From Halobacteriales archaeon QS_5_70_15 (lineage in GTDB: Archaea > Halobacteriota > Halobacteria > Halobacteriales > Haloarculaceae), in contig PXRQ01000086.1 in the NCBI GenBank assembly GCA_003022005.1, forward strand, positions 1-59,935: a stretch of DNA of 59,935 nucleotides. The letters run 5' to 3'. Each line of letters begins with the position of its first letter. Positions within the stretch are counted from its first letter, which is position 1. Positions 27,790-35,945 of the stretch are shown piece by piece. The notes below the pieces were generated by a model. The model made no database searches. It had not been told where the DNA came from and worked only from the letters and a program-made list of their open reading frames with translations. The position numbers and the translations under genes are program-made.

Positions 27790-28584
27790 ATGAGCGCAGG
27801 GACACAGGCGCGGCTCGAACGCATCGGCACAGGGGGGAAGTACGTCATCGTCCCGATGGATCACGGGATCACGATGGGCGCGGTCAAGGGGCTGAAGGAC
27901 ATCGAGTCGACCATCGACGCGGTGACCCGAGGCGGGGCCGACGCGGTCCTCACGCAGAAGGGCATCGCGCCGCGGGTCCACCCCAACAGGAACGGCGCGG
28001 GCTACATCGTCCACGTCAACGCCTCGACGACCATCGGTCCGGACGAGAACGACAAGCGCGTGACCTGCACGGTCGAGGAGGCGGTACGCGCGGGGGCGGA
28101 CGCGGTCTCGTTCCACATCAACGTCGGCTCGAACTACGAGCCGGGACAGATCGAGGCCCTCGCGTCGCTGACCGACGACGCCTTCCGACTGGGTATTCCG
28201 GTCCTCGCGATGGCGTACGCGCGCGGGCCGGGAGTCGACGGGTCAGACCCCGAGGCGCTCGGTCACGCCGTCAGGCTGGCGGAGGAGCTCGGCGCCGACC
28301 TCGTGAAGACGGGCTACTCCGGCGACGCCGACTCCTTCGAGCACGTCGTCGAGTCGACCCGCCTGCCGGTCGTCATCGCCGGCGGCTCGAAGGGGACCGA
28401 CCGCGAGACCGTCGAGGCCGTCCGCGGGGTCATGGACGCCGGCGGCGCCGGCGTCTCGATGGGCCGCTCGATCTTCCAGCACGACGACCCCGAGGCCATC
28501 GCCCGCGCGGTCTCCGGGGTGATCCACGAGGACCTCCCGGCCGAGGAGGCGCTGCGGGAGGCCGGCCTCGCTGTCGAGGCCTGA
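27790..28584 (+). CDS. 2-amino-3,7-dideoxy-D-threo-hept-6-ulosonate synthase / class I FBA-like aldolase
   Basis: This 264-residue class I aldolase of the DhnA type has VIVPMDHGITMGAVKGL at residues 18-34, Schiff-base lysine context GADLVKTGYSGDA and the phosphate-binding AGGSKGTDRETVEAV and GGAGVSMGRSIFQH. In haloarchaea the member placed after trpCBA makes the precursor of dehydroquinate in the alternative shikimate route. Context therefore favours aromatic biosynthesis over glycolysis. The partner dehydroquinate synthase II gene usually found nearby is not in this window. Its last codons and TGA lie in a 22-bp tandem repeat. Confidence 0.88.
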   Translation: MSAGTQARLERIGTGGKYVIVPMDHGITMGAVKGLKDIESTIDAVTRGGADAVLTQKGIAPRVHPNRNGAGYIVHVNASTTIGPDENDKRVTCTVEEAVRAGADAVSFHINVGSNYEPGQIEALASLTDDAFRLGIPVLAMAYARGPGVDGSDPEALGHAVRLAEELGADLVKTGYSGDADSFEHVVESTRLPVVIAGGSKGTDRETVEAVRGVMDAGGAGVSMGRSIFQHDDPEAIARAVSGVIHEDLPAEEALREAGLAVEA

Positions 28585-28669
28585 CGCCCTCGCTGTCGAG
28601 GCCTGACGCCCTCGCTGTCGAGGCCTGACGCCCTCGCTGTCGAGGCCTGACGCCCTCGCTGTCGAGGCC
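28567..28669. repeat. 22-bp tandem array, 4.7 copies
   Basis: The unit ctcgctgtcgaggcctgacg plus cc repeats exactly from 28567, with four complete units and 15 bp of a fifth. The first unit encodes the last residues (LAVEA) and TGA of the preceding gene. Each unit contains the palindrome CTCG-ctgt-CGAG, shared with the array at 35805. The following 250 bp to 28919 show no gene. Confidence 0.95.
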
Positions 28670-28919
28670 CGGGACGGACCGTCGTACCTCTATCGGGGTC
28701 GCCGACCGCGACGACCCGTCGCGGGCGCACCGTCGGAACCGTTCCCACGGCGCTCGCGCTGTCGGGGATGCGACCGTACCGTCTCGCGGTCCGGACGCCA
28801 CGGGCCGCGGGGGGAACGGGCCCGGAGCGCCCGCTTCTCCGGTCCGTGGTGTCGACTGCGCCTACTCGAACGTCGTCCTCGTCGCCGCTGGCGGTGTCGC
28901 TCGCTCGTGTCCGGTCGCG

Positions 28920-29099
28920 TCACTCGTGGTGACGGACCCAGTTCGAGAGTTCGACGGATTCGGTCTCCCCGCACCCGCCGCACGTTTCCGGCGGCTCGAA
29001 ACTGTGCTCGCTGACGGACTCGTGGATCGGCGTGAAAGTATGAATTATCTGATAGTTATCGCGGACGTACTGTTCCGCCTCCTCCGGAACGTGTGCCAT
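28920..29099 (-). CDS. Small CxxC protein, 59 residues
   Basis: The ATG at 29099 opens a 59-residue frame ending at TGA 28920-28922. It begins MAHVPEEAEQYVRDNYQIIH and has one CGGC motif (residues 40-43) in PETCGGCGETES, then SVELSNWVRHHE. Codon use is less GC-rich than the neighbours, and AT-rich sequence lies upstream (tatcaaaggcgatagatag, 29109-29127), a good promoter candidate. The motif suggests metal or iron-sulfur binding, or a redox site, in a dimer. I do not recognise a family. Confidence 0.62.
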   Translation of the reverse strand: MAHVPEEAEQYVRDNYQIIHTFTPIHESVSEHSFEPPETCGGCGETESVELSNWVRHHE

Positions 29100-29263
29100 G
29101 AACCCACAGTATCAAAGGCGATAGATAGTGGTGTCGCGCGTTCCCGACACGGCGCACGACCGACGCCGGACCGGCGGCCCAACCCCGGGATGCCACGGCC
29201 ACGCGTGCCGGAAGCGTTAACAGGATCGGTCCTAAACCTCCGTCGCACACGAGTGAGGCTATC

Positions 29264-29695
29264 ATGGCACAGGCGCTCATCCTGAGTACGCTCCTGACCG
29301 GAGCGGTGTTGCTGGCGATCGCGCTGATCGCGGTGCGTGGGGTCGACTGGCGGGGGTACGCCCCGGACTCGCCGGAGGGTCCGGGGCTGGTTTCGCGTGC
29401 GATGGGCCATCCGGCCGTGTGGATCGTCGGATTCCTGCTCCTGCTGGCGGTGTTCGGCGGCGGGGCCGTCGCGTTCGTCGCCGGCGTGGGCCTCCCCGAG
29501 GAGACGGTGAACGCGCTCGGTCTCGTGCTGGGGGCCGCCACGGCGGCCGTCGTCGGGGGATACGTCTTCTACGGGACGTACGCCTCCGCACGCGGCCGCG
29601 GGCGGCCGACGTCGGTGGCCGTCGCCGAGGGGACGACCCTCGTCGGGGCCCTGTTCCTCCTCGTCATCGCCGCCCGGCTCGTCTTCCTCTCCTGA
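29264..29695 (+). CDS. Four-helix membrane protein, unknown function
   Basis: This 143-residue protein has four membrane segments (about residues 5-24, 49-74, 85-105 and 124-142), with short polar links such as VDWRGYAPDSPEGPG. No catalytic motif is seen. It is followed after 1 bp by another membrane protein gene, and the pair faces the cytochrome oxidase operon. Haloarchaeal cox loci often carry such small membrane proteins, so a link to oxidase biogenesis is possible but unproven. Start ATG 29264 follows an expected haloarchaeal leaderless arrangement. Confidence 0.68.
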   Translation: MAQALILSTLLTGAVLLAIALIAVRGVDWRGYAPDSPEGPGLVSRAMGHPAVWIVGFLLLLAVFGGGAVAFVAGVGLPEETVNALGLVLGAATAAVVGGYVFYGTYASARGRGRPTSVAVAEGTTLVGALFLLVIAARLVFLS

Positions 29696-29696
29696 G

Positions 29697-30383
29697 ATGT
29701 CGACCGGCGTGGCCCGCGGGTTCGGCCTCCGACCGCGACTCCCGGACCGGCGGGTCTGGGTCGGAGTCCTCGCGGTCGAGGCGCTCTGGATCGCGATCCA
29801 CTTCGCGCTCTCGCCCGCGTCCGTAACCGACCCCCGGTACGTGCTCTACCCCTTCGTCTGGATCAACGCCGGGCTGTACGCCGTCTGGCGTGTTCGACCG
29901 GAGCCGGCGGGCGACGGCCTCCGCCGGCTGGCGGACCTCGTCGGCGCCGGCTACTTCCTGGCCCTCGCGTGGCTCTCCGGGCTACTGGCGGTCTACGGCC
30001 CCGACCACGCCCACGACCACCTCCACGGCTGGCAGGTGACGCTGGCGACCCCCGGGTGGGGCCCCCGCATCGCCTACGTGGGGAGCTGGTTCCACGCCTA
30101 CTTCGTCCCCTACCGGGTCGTCGGCTACCTCGCGCTCGCGTACCTGCTGGCGGCGGCGGTTCGGGAGTTCTCGGCACGGACGCTGACCGGCGCGCTCGGC
30201 GTCGCGACCTGTATCGGCTGCTCGTTCCCGCTCCTCCTGTCGCTGGCGGGTGGCGCCGGCCTCGGCGCGGGCGCGGGGCTGGCGACCTTCTCCGGACTCT
30301 CGCTCGACCTCTCGACGGCCGCGTTCCTGCTCGCCGTCGGGGTGCTCGTGTGGGGCTCGGACGGCGAGCGCGGAGGGGACTGA
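29697..30383 (+). CDS. Seven-helix membrane protein near the cox operon, unknown function
   Basis: This 228-residue protein has about seven membrane segments. A conspicuous stretch is the loop with GPDHAHDHLHGWQVTLATPG, rich in His, and later ALGVATCIGCSFPLLL, where C-x2-C lies at the start of a helix. Such His and Cys residues could bind copper or heme, which would suit the neighbouring oxidase genes. This is inference only. I recall the family as an unnamed haloarchaeal DUF (possibly DUF7546). It is co-transcribed with the gene just upstream. Confidence 0.68.
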   Translation: MSTGVARGFGLRPRLPDRRVWVGVLAVEALWIAIHFALSPASVTDPRYVLYPFVWINAGLYAVWRVRPEPAGDGLRRLADLVGAGYFLALAWLSGLLAVYGPDHAHDHLHGWQVTLATPGWGPRIAYVGSWFHAYFVPYRVVGYLALAYLLAAAVREFSARTLTGALGVATCIGCSFPLLLSLAGGAGLGAGAGLATFSGLSLDLSTAAFLLAVGVLVWGSDGERGGD

Positions 30384-30386
30384 GCC

Positions 30387-30639
30387 GTGGCGACGACCGA
30401 CGCGAGGACCGGCGCCGACGCCGACGCCGTGTGACCGCCCGTTCCGCACGGAGCAGTACCGCGACCTCCACCTCGCCGATCACGGCCTCGACTCGCTCTC
30501 CGAGCTGGAGCGGGAGGCCTACCGGGCGGCACTCGACGCCGAGGACGACGACCTGTTCCTCTTCCACCTCAAGATCGTCGGGGCGCTGGCGGTCCTCTAC
30601 GCGGTGCTCATCCTCGCGTACATGGTCTTCGGCGTCTGA
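30387..30639 (+). pseudogene. Small single-pass membrane protein, frameshifted near its start
   Basis: GTG 30387 starts MATTDARTGADADAV and meets TGA after 15 codons. A second frame follows immediately with DRPFRTEQYRDLHLADHG, a charged helix and one membrane segment (FHLKIVGALAVLYAVLILAY), ending at TGA 30639. Removing one T near 30433 joins the two into a protein of about 83 residues. It is the third gene of the small membrane-protein operon and may be an oxidase accessory. I do not recognise the family. Confidence 0.5.
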
Positions 30640-30942
30640 GACGGCTTCGGCGTCCGAGGCGGCACCCGGACCCCGGTGTCCCGGCCGGTCGCGTTCCCCT
30701 CGTCACACGCGAGCCACGGCCGCGACCGGTCCGGCCCCGGACTCGACCGCCCCGTCACCGGCGACACGAAACGGGATCGCTCGTTCGAGGTCGAACCCCC
30801 TGCGGGACCGAGTTCGGCCGCCGCTCCGGGTACCCAGGCCGTCTCCGGTGCGATCCGGGAAACCGGGAGTCGTGGACCGAGGACGGGGATTCGAGGGTGA
30901 CCGGCGGCCGGACGGGACGCGGACGGTGAGGAGGTAGGGCGG
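30640..30942. other. Intergenic region between convergent genes
   Basis: No gene or repeat is seen in this 303-bp stretch between the two convergent operons. Confidence 0.5.
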
Positions 30943-31172
30943 TCAGGTGATCGAGTACGACGCGGCGATGAGCTGATCGACCGGGGCTCGTAGAACAGGT
31001 GCTGGTAGTAGCCGGCGACCGCGACGGCCTTCACCAGCGACAGCACCATGATGACGCCGAGGGCCACCCAGTACATGCTGTCGAGGAGCCCCGCGAACTC
31101 GACCGCGACCTGTGCGGTGGCAAGGACGAACAGTGCGACGTATATCGCCGTGTAGAGTCTCGTGTTTGCCAT
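30943..31172 (-). pseudogene. Cytochrome c oxidase subunit IV-like protein with an internal deletion
   Basis: ATG 31172 opens MANTRLYTAIYVALFVLATA, and two membrane segments follow, ending in AVAVAGYYQHLFYEPRS. The family normally has a third membrane helix after EPRS. Here the frame runs out of register at about 30980, while another frame ends with LIAASYSIT and a TGA at 30943, the expected family ending. A short deletion of about 15 codons with a frame change is the simplest reading. The gene is the last of coxB-coxAC-coxD and follows coxAC by 9 bp. Confidence 0.6.
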
Positions 31173-31181
31173 GTTGTCACC

Positions 31182-33788
31182 TCAGAGTATGTAGAACATC
31201 GGGAACAGGAACAGCCAGACGATGTCCACGAAGTGCCAGTACAGCCCGAAGTACTCGACGGGCTCCTCGTCGCCCATGTACGCCCCGCCCCAGGCCCGCC
31301 AGATGAGGTAGACCGCGATGACCAGTCCGGCCGTGACGTGCGCGGCGTGGAGCCCGGTCGTGAGGAAGAACGTCGAGGCCGAGATCCCCTGGTCGACCCA
31401 GACCCCCTCGTGGAGCAGTTCGGCCCACTCGATCGCCTTGTTGACGAGGAAGCCGATCCCCAGGAGGAGCGTCGCCGTGAGGCTCGCCAGCAGGCCCTTC
31501 CGACTCCCGTGTTCGGCCGCGACCAGCGCCAGGATGACCGTGAACGAACTCGTCAGCAGGAGGTACGTGTTGATCAGCCCCGGTAGCGAGTTGTGGGGGA
31601 CGATGTGCCACTCGGTCCACCCGTAGGCGAACCGGACGAACACGTACGAGCCGATGAACGCGCCGAACAGGACGACGTCGCTCGCGAGGAAGATCCACAC
31701 GCCGAGCTTGGTGTTCGCCACGCCGGCGAACGGCCACCGCTCGGCGACGGCCATCTCCGGGGCGTGGAAGCTCTCGTAGCCCATCGCGAACAGCGACCCC
31801 ATGGTCACGAGGCCGCCGGCAACGGCCGTCCCGAGGTAGAACCCGCCGGCCATCCCGCCGGGAAGCGACCCCCCCTGGAAGCCCGAGAGCCCGATCAGCG
31901 TGAGGAGCGCGCCGGCGCTGATGGCGAACGGCCAGATGCTCGCGTGGCTCGGCTCCTCGGGATGGGCCACGGCCACCTCCTCGTCGGGTTCGGGTTCGGC
32001 CGGGAGGCCGCTGGTCCCGGTCACGACGCCGCCGTCCGGGGTGCTCGTCCCGCCGTCGGAGCGCGCCTGCGCCTCGCCCTCCGCGGAGAGCGGGGAGCGG
32101 TACTCGTCGGGCTGCTCCTCGCCGCCGTCGGCGGTCACCCGGTCGACGAAGTCGAGGAAGCCCTTCTCGTAGGTGGCCCGCCCGGGGAAGTTCTCCAGCG
32201 GCGGCGGCGAGGGGACCGCCCATTCGGCGGTGTGGGCGAACTCCCAGGGGTTGCCGTCGACCTCCTCGCCGTTCCAGATGCTCGTGTAGAGGTTGTAGAA
32301 CATCAGGAGGAACGAGATCCCAAGGACGAACCCGCCGACGGTGGCCGCGCGGTGCCACGGGATCAGATCGAGCGGGTACTCGAACACCCGACGAGGGGTC
32401 TCCCAGGCGACGAACATCGGGAAGTAGAGCAGGTTGAACCCGAGGAAGTACAGCCCGAACTGGACCTTCCCGAGGAACTCGTCGTACATCCGGCCGGTGA
32501 TCTTCGGGAACCAGTAGTAGAGCCCGCCGATCAGCCCGGTCACCCCGCCGACCATCACGTAGTGGAAGTGCGCGACCACCCAGTAGGTCCCGCGCATCTC
32601 GTAGTCGAGCACCACCGCGCCGAGGAACCCCCCGGTGATCCCGCCGACGATGAACACGACGAGCCCGCCGAACGCGAAGAGGAACGGCGTCTTGAAGCGT
32701 ATCCGCCCCTTCAGCATCGTGTAGATCAGCGCGAACACCATCAGGTCGAACGGCAGCGAGATGCCGATGGTGGTCGCCATGAACAGCGTCTTGATCTGGA
32801 GGTTGATCGTCGTGAGGAACATGTGGTGCATCCAGACGATAAAGGACTGGAGCGCCACGAGCACCATCGACGCGATGAACCACTTCCGGCCGATCAGCCG
32901 GCGGCCGGTGAACGTCTGGAAGATCTCCGCCATCACGCCCAGCGCCGGGAAGAAGACGATGTACACCTCCGGGTGGCCGAAGAACCAGAACAGGTGGGTC
33001 CAGAGCATCGACCCGCCGGGCGATTCGGTGGCGAAGTACATCGTCCCGAGCAGGCGGTCGGCGCTGAGGATCATCAGCGCGGCCAGCAGCGCCGCGAACG
33101 CGAACAGCATCATCCACACCGTGAGGAGGATGCTCCAGGTGAACAGCGGCAGCCGGCGGAGCGTGAGCCCCTCGGCGCGCATCCGGTGCATCGTGGTGAG
33201 GAAGTTCACCGACGACACGGTGACCGAGACGACGAACAGCAGCAGGGCGAGCACCGCAGTCGAGGCCCCGACGTGCGGGGTGTAGAGCGGGATGTTCAGC
33301 GGCGCGTACATCGTCCATCCGCCGGAGAACGTCGCCCCCTGGAAGAACGAGACCCCGAGCAGGATCCCCGAGGCGAGGTAGAGCCAGTACGAGAGGGCGT
33401 TCAGCCGCGGGAACGCCAGGTCGTCGGCCCCGATCTGCAGCGGGACGACGTAGTTCGCGAAGCCGAACGCGAACGGCGAGAGGAACCAGAACACCATGAT
33501 CAGCCCGTGCGTCGAGACCGTCTGGTTGTACGCCAGGCTGGACATGATCGCGCCGCCGGGCTCCCACATCTGCATCCGGATGAGCAGGGCGAGCACGCCG
33601 CCGAAGATCAGGAAGAACAGCGACGTGACGATGTAGAGGACCCCGATGTCCTTGTGGTTCGTGGTGACGAACCAGCGCTTGACCGAGGAGGCCGGCGGGA
33701 GGCCGTGGTGGTCGTCGTGGCCCGCCTCGTGATGGGCGTCCGCGTGTCCACCATCGGTCTCGACCTCGGCGTCGGCTCCGTCACTCAT
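31182..33788 (-). CDS. coxA: Cytochrome c oxidase, fused subunits I and III
   Basis: This 868-residue membrane protein is the terminal-oxidase catalytic subunit fused to subunit III. Subunit I ligands are clear: H94 (THG) and H409 in AHFHY for heme a, H407 for heme a3, H272 in FGHPEVY, and H321-H322 for Cu-B; E274 of HPEVY marks an A-type proton channel. A His/Asp-rich N-terminal tail (residues 10-30) is unusual. After an acidic linker (about 560-620) seven more membrane segments follow, with GESFHAPEM-like and HxxxHVTAGL features of subunit III (LHAAHVTAGLVIAVYLIW). Its start overlaps the coxB stop by 4 bp. It reduces oxygen to water and pumps protons across the cytoplasmic membrane. Confidence 0.96.
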   Translation of the reverse strand: MSDGADAEVETDGGHADAHHEAGHDDHHGLPPASSVKRWFVTTNHKDIGVLYIVTSLFFLIFGGVLALLIRMQMWEPGGAIMSSLAYNQTVSTHGLIMVFWFLSPFAFGFANYVVPLQIGADDLAFPRLNALSYWLYLASGILLGVSFFQGATFSGGWTMYAPLNIPLYTPHVGASTAVLALLLFVVSVTVSSVNFLTTMHRMRAEGLTLRRLPLFTWSILLTVWMMLFAFAALLAALMILSADRLLGTMYFATESPGGSMLWTHLFWFFGHPEVYIVFFPALGVMAEIFQTFTGRRLIGRKWFIASMVLVALQSFIVWMHHMFLTTINLQIKTLFMATTIGISLPFDLMVFALIYTMLKGRIRFKTPFLFAFGGLVVFIVGGITGGFLGAVVLDYEMRGTYWVVAHFHYVMVGGVTGLIGGLYYWFPKITGRMYDEFLGKVQFGLYFLGFNLLYFPMFVAWETPRRVFEYPLDLIPWHRAATVGGFVLGISFLLMFYNLYTSIWNGEEVDGNPWEFAHTAEWAVPSPPPLENFPGRATYEKGFLDFVDRVTADGGEEQPDEYRSPLSAEGEAQARSDGGTSTPDGGVVTGTSGLPAEPEPDEEVAVAHPEEPSHASIWPFAISAGALLTLIGLSGFQGGSLPGGMAGGFYLGTAVAGGLVTMGSLFAMGYESFHAPEMAVAERWPFAGVANTKLGVWIFLASDVVLFGAFIGSYVFVRFAYGWTEWHIVPHNSLPGLINTYLLLTSSFTVILALVAAEHGSRKGLLASLTATLLLGIGFLVNKAIEWAELLHEGVWVDQGISASTFFLTTGLHAAHVTAGLVIAVYLIWRAWGGAYMGDEEPVEYFGLYWHFVDIVWLFLFPMFYIL

Positions 33789-34537
33789 GCGGGACCACCC
33801 CCGGACGCCTCGGGCGCGGCGACGCTAGCGCTCGACTCGTTCATCCCCGCGTACCACTCCTGGTACTCCGAGGGCTCCATCACGATCACGTCCGCGTTCA
33901 TCGCGGAGTGGCCCGTCCCACAGAGCTCGAAGCACTGGGCGGTGTGGTTGCCGGGCTCCTCGGCCACGAACCAGCTCTCCGTCGTGGTGCCGGGGATGGC
34001 GTCGGTCTTCACGCGCAAAGACGGTATCCCGAAGTTGTGGAAGACGTCCTCGGAGGTGACTGTGAGCCGGACGGGCCGGTCGGCCGGCACCCGGAGGACG
34101 CCGTTGACCTGCTGGCCGTTGGGGTAGGTGAACTTCCAGCCGAACTGGAAGCCCACCACCTCCACGTCCAGCGGTTCCTCCGTCTGTTCGGCCGCCCCGC
34201 CCTCGACGTAGAGCAGGGTGCCGTACGTCCAGACGATTAGCGAGACGACGACGACGGTGCTCAGCCCGAACGAGAGGAACAGCTTCCGGCCGCCGCCGCC
34301 ACCCTCGGGGAGCTCGCCGAGCGTCGGGCGGTCGCCGTCCGCCTTCTTCACGTCCTCGCGGTCGGCGCCGTCGCGGTACTTGTACGCGTTCCACAGCATG
34401 TACCCGAGGACGATCACGCCGACGAGCGTCCCGAGCACGACGAACACGACGTATATCTCGTTGAACACATCGACCCTCGTCCCCCTCGGGATGAGCCCGC
34501 CCTGGAGCAGGAGGCGGGGGATGTCACCGGTAATCAT
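33785..34537 (-). CDS. coxB: Cytochrome c oxidase subunit II
   Basis: With ATG 34537 this is a 250-residue protein. Two membrane segments (about 25-50 and 88-110) precede an extracellular cupredoxin domain with the binuclear Cu-A ligands H167, C202, E204, C206, H210 and M213 (ELCGTGHSAM). The aromatic GFQFGWKF segment for electron entry is present. No lipobox or signal peptide is seen. The C-terminal tail is Ala/Gly/Ser-rich. A longer in-frame start at 34588 exists but lacks conservation. It heads the coxB-coxAC operon and accepts electrons from a halocyanin or cytochrome. Confidence 0.95.
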   Translation of the reverse strand: MITGDIPRLLLQGGLIPRGTRVDVFNEIYVVFVVLGTLVGVIVLGYMLWNAYKYRDGADREDVKKADGDRPTLGELPEGGGGGRKLFLSFGLSTVVVVSLIVWTYGTLLYVEGGAAEQTEEPLDVEVVGFQFGWKFTYPNGQQVNGVLRVPADRPVRLTVTSEDVFHNFGIPSLRVKTDAIPGTTTESWFVAEEPGNHTAQCFELCGTGHSAMNADVIVMEPSEYQEWYAGMNESSASVAAPEASGGGPA

Positions 34538-34881
34538 TCGGAGTATGCTGGCTGATATCGTACCTACCGTAGTTATGTGTTTCGGCACTCCTTGCCGCGA
34601 CAGTCCACGCTACGTACGACGGTTTTCGGCGTCGAGGGGCGCGGTTCGGTGACTCGACGGTCCGGACGATCGACCGGGGCGGTGGGGGCCGGGGGTGTGA
34701 AACCGGCCGCCCCGGGATCGCTCCCGGCGTTCGCGCGAACACTGTCCACGGCGGTCCCCGGCGGGTCGATCGGTGTCGGCACGGCGGTCCCGGGCCAGTC
34801 GGTCGCCACGACGGCCCCGGAGCCACCCCGACCGGGGCCACGATCGAGGGACTTAGGTTTCGCGGGGGTCTGTCGCTCGGC
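34538..34881. other. Intergenic region between divergent coxB and trmB-like genes
   Basis: This 344-bp stretch has no supported gene. AT-rich sequence close to coxB (gctgatatcgtacctacc, about 34550-34567) is the likely coxB promoter, and gacttaggttt near 34851 that of the regulator. Confidence 0.5.
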
Positions 34882-35724
34882 ATGGACGACGCGGGGGTGT
34901 TCGACCTGCTCGACCTCGGCGAGTACGAGCGGGCCGCGCTGTCCGAGCTACTGGCGCTCGGACGGACGACGGCGCCGAACCTCGCCGAGGCGACGGGCGT
35001 CCCGAAGGCCCGCATCTACGGGGTCCTCGAGTCGCTGGCCGACCGGGGGTTCGTGAAGGTCATCCCGGGCCGTCCCAAGGAGTACCAGCCCCGTTCGCCC
35101 GAGGCGATACTCGACCGGGCCGCCGAGAACCGTCGCCAGGCGTTCGAGGCGTTCCGGGCCGACCTCGGGTCGGCCCGCGAACCGTTCCTCGAGGCGTTCG
35201 GCCCCCGCTTCGAGGCGGCGAGCGAGGACATCCGACCCGCCGAGGAGCTGTTCTACGTCGTCGACGTCGGCGAACCCTCCGAGCGGGAGACCCGGCGGCT
35301 CTACCACGAGGCCGAGGAGCGGGTGAACGTCCTCACGAAATCCTTCGCATATCTCGACAGCGTGGCGCCGTCGCTCGCGGACGCGCTCGACCGGGGGGTC
35401 GAGGTGGACGTCCTCCTGCTCCACCCCGAGCACCTCTCGGCGGAGAACTGCGAGGTACAGGCGGAGGTCGTCGAGCGCATCGACGAGGAGTTCCCGGCGG
35501 TCGGCTACCGCTTCAGCGAGGAGAAGCTCCCGTGGCGCGGGACCCTCATCGACCCGACCATGGAGTACGACACCGGCCGGGCGATACTGCTCGTGGAGGA
35601 GAAGGACGTGCCGCTGTCGATGCGCCAGGCCGCCATCACCGAGAACGGCTCGTTCGTCGCCGGCCTCAAGCGCTACTTCGACCTCGTCTGGGAGCACGAC
35701 AGCGTCGAGTCGTACCCCGAGTAG
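34882..35724 (+). CDS. TrmB-family transcriptional regulator
   Basis: This 280-residue protein has an N-terminal winged-helix domain (residues 8-75): LGEYERAALSELLALGRTTA, then the recognition helix LAEATGVPKARIYGVLESL and the wing VKVIPGRPKEYQPRSP. A coiled linker and a C-terminal sugar- or effector-sensing domain follow (about 120-275; VNVLTKSFAYLDSVAPSLAD). TrmB proteins control sugar metabolism genes in archaea. Its divergence from coxB and the adjacent glycan island make either plausible as a target. The effector is unknown. Confidence 0.88.
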   Translation: MDDAGVFDLLDLGEYERAALSELLALGRTTAPNLAEATGVPKARIYGVLESLADRGFVKVIPGRPKEYQPRSPEAILDRAAENRRQAFEAFRADLGSAREPFLEAFGPRFEAASEDIRPAEELFYVVDVGEPSERETRRLYHEAEERVNVLTKSFAYLDSVAPSLADALDRGVEVDVLLLHPEHLSAENCEVQAEVVERIDEEFPAVGYRFSEEKLPWRGTLIDPTMEYDTGRAILLVEEKDVPLSMRQAAITENGSFVAGLKRYFDLVWEHDSVESYPE

Positions 35725-35804
35725 CCGGGGCTCGAACCCTCGACCGGACGTGTCCGGCGTTCCCGGCCGGTTTCGGGGCAGGCGAGGGGGCGACACGCCA
35801 CCGT

Positions 35805-35863
35805 TCGACAGCGAGGACCCCGGGCCTCGACAGCGAGGACCCCGGGCCTCGACAGTGAGGGCT
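35805..35863. repeat. 22-bp tandem array, 2.7 copies
   Basis: The unit tcgacagcgaggaccccggg plus cc occurs at 35805 and 35827 with a partial third copy at 35849. Its CTCGACAGCGAG core is the reverse complement of the CTCG-ctgt-CGAG palindrome in the array at 28567. It ends one base before 81-bp element R3. Confidence 0.92.
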
Positions 35864-35864
35864 C

Positions 35865-35945
35865 ATACGGTCGTGCGTAGCGATGTACCGGCGATCGCCC
35901 GGTCGGGATCGGCGATCATCGGTAACGGACGACGCACGACCGTAT
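35865..35945 (+). repeat. 81-bp palindromic element, copy R3
   Basis: The 14-bp termini are perfect inverted repeats. The interior differs from R1 by very few bases (for example ggtcggg for ggccggg). Its last base is the T of the TCA that ends the GT2 gene on the minus strand; the left flank is a 22-bp tandem array. Confidence 0.94.

Noticed and set aside
28567..28669. CRISPR array
   Set aside because: The 22-bp units are directly adjacent with no variable spacers and no cas genes are in the window.
31593..34127. An 844-codon plus-strand frame opposite the cox genes
   Set aside because: It is the antisense shadow of coxAC and coxB, Arg/Asp/Glu-rich and without any domain.
35725..35800. tRNA-like T-arm on the minus strand (GGTTCGAGCCC)
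   Set aside because: No acceptor stem, D-arm or anticodon arm can be built from the flanks.
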